Notes under the pieces: model-generated
Database searches by the model: none
Told to the model about the DNA's origin: nothing
What the model saw: the letters and a program-made list of their open reading frames with translations, nothing else
Made by a program: the position numbers and the translations under genes
Shown: piece by piece, positions 12,453-14,680 of the stretch
Position numbering within the stretch: the first letter of the stretch is position 1
Layout: each line of letters opens with the position of its first letter
DNA from: JBHJOF01 sp050330055
GTDB lineage: Bacteria > Pseudomonadota > Alphaproteobacteria > Kiloniellales > JAKSDN01
DNA: 14,680 nt
Direction of reading: 5' to 3'
NCBI GenBank assembly: GCA_050330055.1
Contig: JBHJOF010000166.1
Span: 1-14,680 of the forward strand

Positions 12453-13112
12453 ATGGATATCGGGAAAGTTCGTGATGAGCTGATGTTTGCCACGCTGCCG
12501 CACGTCGCCTTCGACGGTTGGACCCAGACCGCGATCCAGGCCGGCGCGGCCGATGCCGGGCTCGACAGCGCGACGGCGCTGAACGCCTTTCCCGGCGGCG
12601 CGGCCGAGATGATCGAGGCCTTCAGCGCCTGGGGCGACCGCCGCATGCTGGAGGAGCTGGAGAAGCGCGACCTGGCTTCCATGCGGGTCAGCGAGCGGGT
12701 CGCCGCGGGGGTGCGCTGCCGCCTCGAGCTGCTGCTGCCGCACCAGGAGGCGCTGCGCCGCGGGCTCAGCTACTTCGCCCTGCCGCCGAACGCGGCGCTC
12801 GGCCTCAAGTGCCTCTACCGCACGGTGGACGCCATCTGGTACGCCGCCGGCGACAACGCCACCGATTACAACTTCTACAGCAAGCGCTTGCTGCTGGCCG
12901 GGGTTTATTCTTCGACCCTGCTGTACTGGCTGAACGACAAGTCGGAGGGCCGGGCCGAGAGCTGGGCCTTCCTCGACCGCCGCATTGCCGAGGTCCTGAA
13001 GGTCGGCGGCAGCCTGGGCCGCGGCCTCAAGAGCCTGCTCGACCTGCCTGACCGCCTGTTCCAGGCTGCCCGTCCTGGTCGCGGAGCAGACCGCGGATTC
13101 CGGGCCAGGTGA
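12453..13112 (+). CDS. COQ9 family ubiquinone biosynthesis protein
   Basis: Encodes 219 aa. COQ9 is a lipid-binding protein with a TetR-like fold that helps the COQ7 hydroxylation step of ubiquinone synthesis in mitochondria and alphaproteobacteria. Visible family features are the N-terminal RDELMFATLPHVAFDGWTQT (7-26), the ALNAFPGGAAEMIEAF segment (42-57) that parallels TetR helices, and the conserved core DYNFYSKRLLLAGVYSSTLL (138-157) followed by YWLNDKSEG and WAFLDRRIAEV. The ATG at 12453 is preferred over a GTG nine codons upstream (12426) because GGAGG lies six bases before it. It follows def by 37 bp on the same strand and may share its transcript. Confidence 0.93.
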   Translation: MDIGKVRDELMFATLPHVAFDGWTQTAIQAGAADAGLDSATALNAFPGGAAEMIEAFSAWGDRRMLEELEKRDLASMRVSERVAAGVRCRLELLLPHQEALRRGLSYFALPPNAALGLKCLYRTVDAIWYAAGDNATDYNFYSKRLLLAGVYSSTLLYWLNDKSEGRAESWAFLDRRIAEVLKVGGSLGRGLKSLLDLPDRLFQAARPGRGADRGFRAR

Positions 13113-13165
13113 CGGACGGTCACGCATTTGTCCCTGGAATCAAAGCGCGCTGCGCCACAAGACCA

Positions 13166-13183
13166 TGAGATTGCGCGATCTCA
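13166..13183. promoter_or_regulatory. Perfect dyad upstream of the PmtA-like gene
   Basis: TGAGAT and ATCTCA (13166-13171 and 13178-13183) form a 6-bp inverted repeat around TGCGCG, about 100 bp before the methyltransferase start. It has the size of a repressor site, but a palindrome this short can arise by chance. Confidence 0.3.
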
Positions 13184-13280
13184 CCGCGCGGCCGGCCGTC
13201 TGGCCCTGCATCGCTGGGCGTCGTTTCGACGGGTTCCAGCCTGCTCCGCCTCGAGGGTCAATGACGACACGGAATATGCG

Positions 13281-13922
13281 ATGCCTATAGCCCATCATGA
13301 GAACCGCCTGCTGCGCAATGTCTTGAGCTTCTGGAAGGCCTGGCTGCGCCGGCCCGGGCGGGTCGGCGCGCTGACGCCGAGCAGCCGCAGCCTCGCCGCT
13401 GCCGTGGCCTGCGGCATCGCCCCCCTGCGTGACGGCGTCGTGGTCGAGCTCGGCGGCGGCACCGGCAGCGTCACGGCGGCTTTGCTGCGCAGTGGCTTGG
13501 CGCCGGACAAGCTGGTGGTGATCGAGCGCGATCGCTCGCTCGCCAAGGTGCTGGCGCGGCGCTTTCCCAGCGTCCGCGTGATCTGCGGCGACGCAGGCGA
13601 GCTGGCATCGCTGCTGCAGCGGGCCGAGGTTGGCCCGGTCGGCGCGGTGGTCTCCGGCCTGCCGCTCATCATGTTGCCGCCCGAGCTCTGCCGCACCATC
13701 CTCGCGCAGTCCTTCGCCCTGATGCCGGAGGACGGCGTCTTCGTGCAGTTCACCTACGGACCGCTCTCGCCGCTGTCGCGCAGCACGCTTCGGATGCTCG
13801 GGCTCGAAGGCGACCGGATCGACTGGATCATCGGCAATCTGCCGCCGGCCGCCGTCTGGCGCTACCACCGCCGCGGCCAGCCCCGCGCCACCCCGCCGCA
13901 GACCGGCCGCCGCGCGGCTTAG
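13281..13922 (+). CDS. PmtA-like phospholipid N-methyltransferase family protein
   Basis: Encodes 213 aa, a class I SAM-dependent methyltransferase of the PmtA type (small soluble enzymes that methylate phosphatidylethanolamine toward phosphatidylcholine). Seen are the pre-motif FWKAWLRRPGRVGALTPSSR (18-36), SAM motif I VVELGGGTGSVT (54-65), the acidic end of strand 2 VVIERD (79-84), VVSGLPLIMLPP (123-134) and FVQFTYGPLSP (154-164). The tail NLPPAAVWRYHRR is also typical. The family includes close relatives annotated as rRNA methyltransferase-like, so substrate assignment is moderate. The ATG at 13281 gives the family N-terminus; the open frame extends 51 codons upstream without similarity. 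The ribosome site is weak (GGAA). It is convergent to purK across a repeat element. Confidence 0.82.
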   Translation: MPIAHHENRLLRNVLSFWKAWLRRPGRVGALTPSSRSLAAAVACGIAPLRDGVVVELGGGTGSVTAALLRSGLAPDKLVVIERDRSLAKVLARRFPSVRVICGDAGELASLLQRAEVGPVGAVVSGLPLIMLPPELCRTILAQSFALMPEDGVFVQFTYGPLSPLSRSTLRMLGLEGDRIDWIIGNLPPAAVWRYHRRGQPRATPPQTGRRAA

Positions 13923-13970
13923 GACTGAGCTGGTTTTGCGTTTCTGCGCATGAAACGCACTTTGCCCTGA

Positions 13971-14081
13971 TCCGCTGCGCGGACACCCCCTCCCTGGCTC
14001 TCCCCCGCAAGGGGGGAGAGAACAAATGGCTCGGCAGCGCCGTCTCCCTCCCCCTTGACGGGGGAGGGTTGGGGAGGGGGC
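13971..14081. repeat. REPIN-like element, copy 2
   Basis: The left half has TCCGC-TGC-GCGGA (13971-13983), a C-rich linker and CTCTCCCCC/GGGGGAGAG (13998-14006 and 14012-14020, loop GCAAG). The right half has CCCTCCCCC/GGGGGAGGG (14046-14054 and 14060-14068) and a G-rich linker. Read on the minus strand, the left half parallels the right half of the copy near 10.1 kb, including a GTCCGCG-x-AGCGGA hairpin. It fills the gap between two convergent genes, a usual place for such elements. Confidence 0.8.
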
Positions 14082-14125
14082 GGCTACGCGATATGTCCGG
14101 CGAAACGCCGGGCCGGTCGACGAGT

Positions 14126-14680
<555 letters not shown>

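Overview
This 14.7-kb window is GC-rich chromosomal DNA, most likely from an alphaproteobacterium of the Rhodospirillales type (inference). The support is a three-gene proton-translocating transhydrogenase operon (pntAA-pntAB-pntB) split as in Rhodospirillum rubrum, a COQ9 homologue, a PmtA-like methyltransferase, a GTG-started S21 gene, and a CtrA-like box (TTAA-N7-TTTAC). No rRNA, tRNA, CRISPR array, phage gene or insertion sequence was recognised.

Left part (1-3235, minus strand): a soluble periplasmic type I substrate-binding protein (LivJ/LivK fold) is followed, after a strong intercistronic hairpin, by a HAMP sensor or transducer. Its very large periplasmic region contains a tandem duplication with a 148-residue period. 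The pair looks like a binding-protein/sensor system of the TorT/TorS or LuxP/LuxQ kind. The sensor's output domain lies outside the window.

Centre left (3236-7587, plus strand): a 524-bp gene-free region with an AT-rich core and possible back-to-back promoters separates the sensor pair from pntAA, pntAB and pntB. These make transhydrogenase, which links NADH/NADP+ exchange to the proton gradient. A CRP/FNR-type regulator follows 54 bp behind pntB and may respond to redox or energy state. Its stop codon overlaps that of a convergent GFA/CENP-V-family zinc protein.

Centre (8019-11154): a divergent region with a two-hairpin dispersed repeat leads to an EamA/DMT exporter. Next is a small secreted protein of unknown function with a CtrA-like box in its promoter. 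A 585-bp gene-free tract holds nested perfect inverted repeats and a REPIN-like double hairpin. It is followed by a minus-strand protein with two DUF427 domains.

Right part (11155-14680): rpsU (minus), with a terminator-like hairpin, diverges from a peptide deformylase gene that has no visible Shine-Dalgarno sequence and may be leaderless. COQ9 (ubiquinone synthesis) and a PmtA-like methyltransferase follow in the same direction. A second REPIN-like element fills the gap to the 3' half of purK (minus, cut by the window edge).
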